Positions 21,693 through 21,756 of a stretch of 21,756 nt of DNA are shown here, one piece after another. The notes under the pieces were generated by a model. It was not told the DNA's origin and searched no databases. It saw only the letters and a program-made list of their open reading frames with translations. This DNA comes from a virus. Location: positions 1-21,756 of IMG/VR virus record IMGVR_UViG_3300024346_000588, one strand, 5' to 3'. The number at the start of each line of letters is the position of its first letter. The first letter of the stretch is position 1. The position numbers and the translations under genes are program-made.

Positions 21693-21756
21693 ATGTCTCA
21701 AACCCAATAGAATCAATAGTTATTAAAATATTTATATATATAATATAAATTAATTT
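21693..21756. other. AT-rich tail of the window, no gene seen
   Basis: No open frame of note lies in these 64 bases. The stretch 21727-21756 is almost pure A/T and contains TATAATATAAAT, like the leaders seen before several starts inside the window, so it may be the leader of a gene just beyond the edge. This cannot be tested here. Confidence 0.4.

Noticed and set aside
1-21756. tRNA genes, integrase, insertion sequences or attachment sites
   Set aside because: No cloverleaf-like GC-rich segment, recombinase motif or terminal inverted repeat was found by eye; gaps between genes are too short to hold them.

Overview
The window is one continuous, single-strand (+) late gene block of a tailed dsDNA phage or prophage, most likely siphovirus-like, infecting a member of the Bacteroidota. 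The evidence is: very AT-rich DNA; no Shine-Dalgarno-type sites, but A/T-rich leaders with TATAAA or TATAAT just before the start codons of genes that are not translationally coupled; exported proteins whose predicted mature end begins with Gln (KA|Q, S|Q), a habit of this phylum; and structural protein families (tape measure, tail chaperone, connector, portal) that I recognise from Bacteroidota phages. The host identity is inference.

Layout. 1-474 is the C-terminal nuclease half of the large terminase, cut by the window edge. 506-1224 is a tail-assembly-chaperone-like gene with a T9 slippery run and a hidden -1 frame extension. 1199-6807 holds a neck protein (HK97 gp10-like), two large tail or tail-tip proteins and the tape measure protein. 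6838-9765 holds the head-maturation set: a composite prohead protease carrying an inserted Cys-rich module and a HAD-phosphatase-like module, a coiled-coil scaffold-like protein, and the major capsid protein. 9819-10337 is a tail-tube-like protein, with a hairpin before it and a strong intrinsic terminator after it. 10392-13994 holds a small unknown protein, a portal with a C-terminal CRHxW domain, and two connector/neck proteins. 13976-19242 holds a 1554-residue fibre with an autoproteolytic S74 chaperone domain and two small proteins; all three start with Sec signal peptides. 19242-20496 is a lysis cassette: two small membrane proteins (holin candidates), a lipoprotein with a C-terminal membrane segment (unimolecular spanin candidate) and a GH24 lysozyme. 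20502-21640 holds a calcineurin-like phosphoesterase and a small HExxH protein. A terminator at 21662-21692 closes the block.

How it works together. The genes are tightly packed, with overlaps of 1-26 nt or gaps of a few nt, as expected for one late transcript. The hairpin after the capsid gene and the terminator after the tail-tube gene could step expression down from the most abundant virion proteins to the low-copy ones (portal, connectors, fibre, lysis). The module order is unusual: tail chaperone, tail-tip and tape-measure genes lie between terminase and head genes, and the tail tube and portal come after the capsid gene.

Most worth checking are the unannotated -1 frameshift product, the multi-domain protease, the three consecutive exported proteins including the fibre, the terminator that abuts a start codon, and the TATAAW leader motif. 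I saw no tRNA, CRISPR array, insertion sequence, integrase or minus-strand gene.
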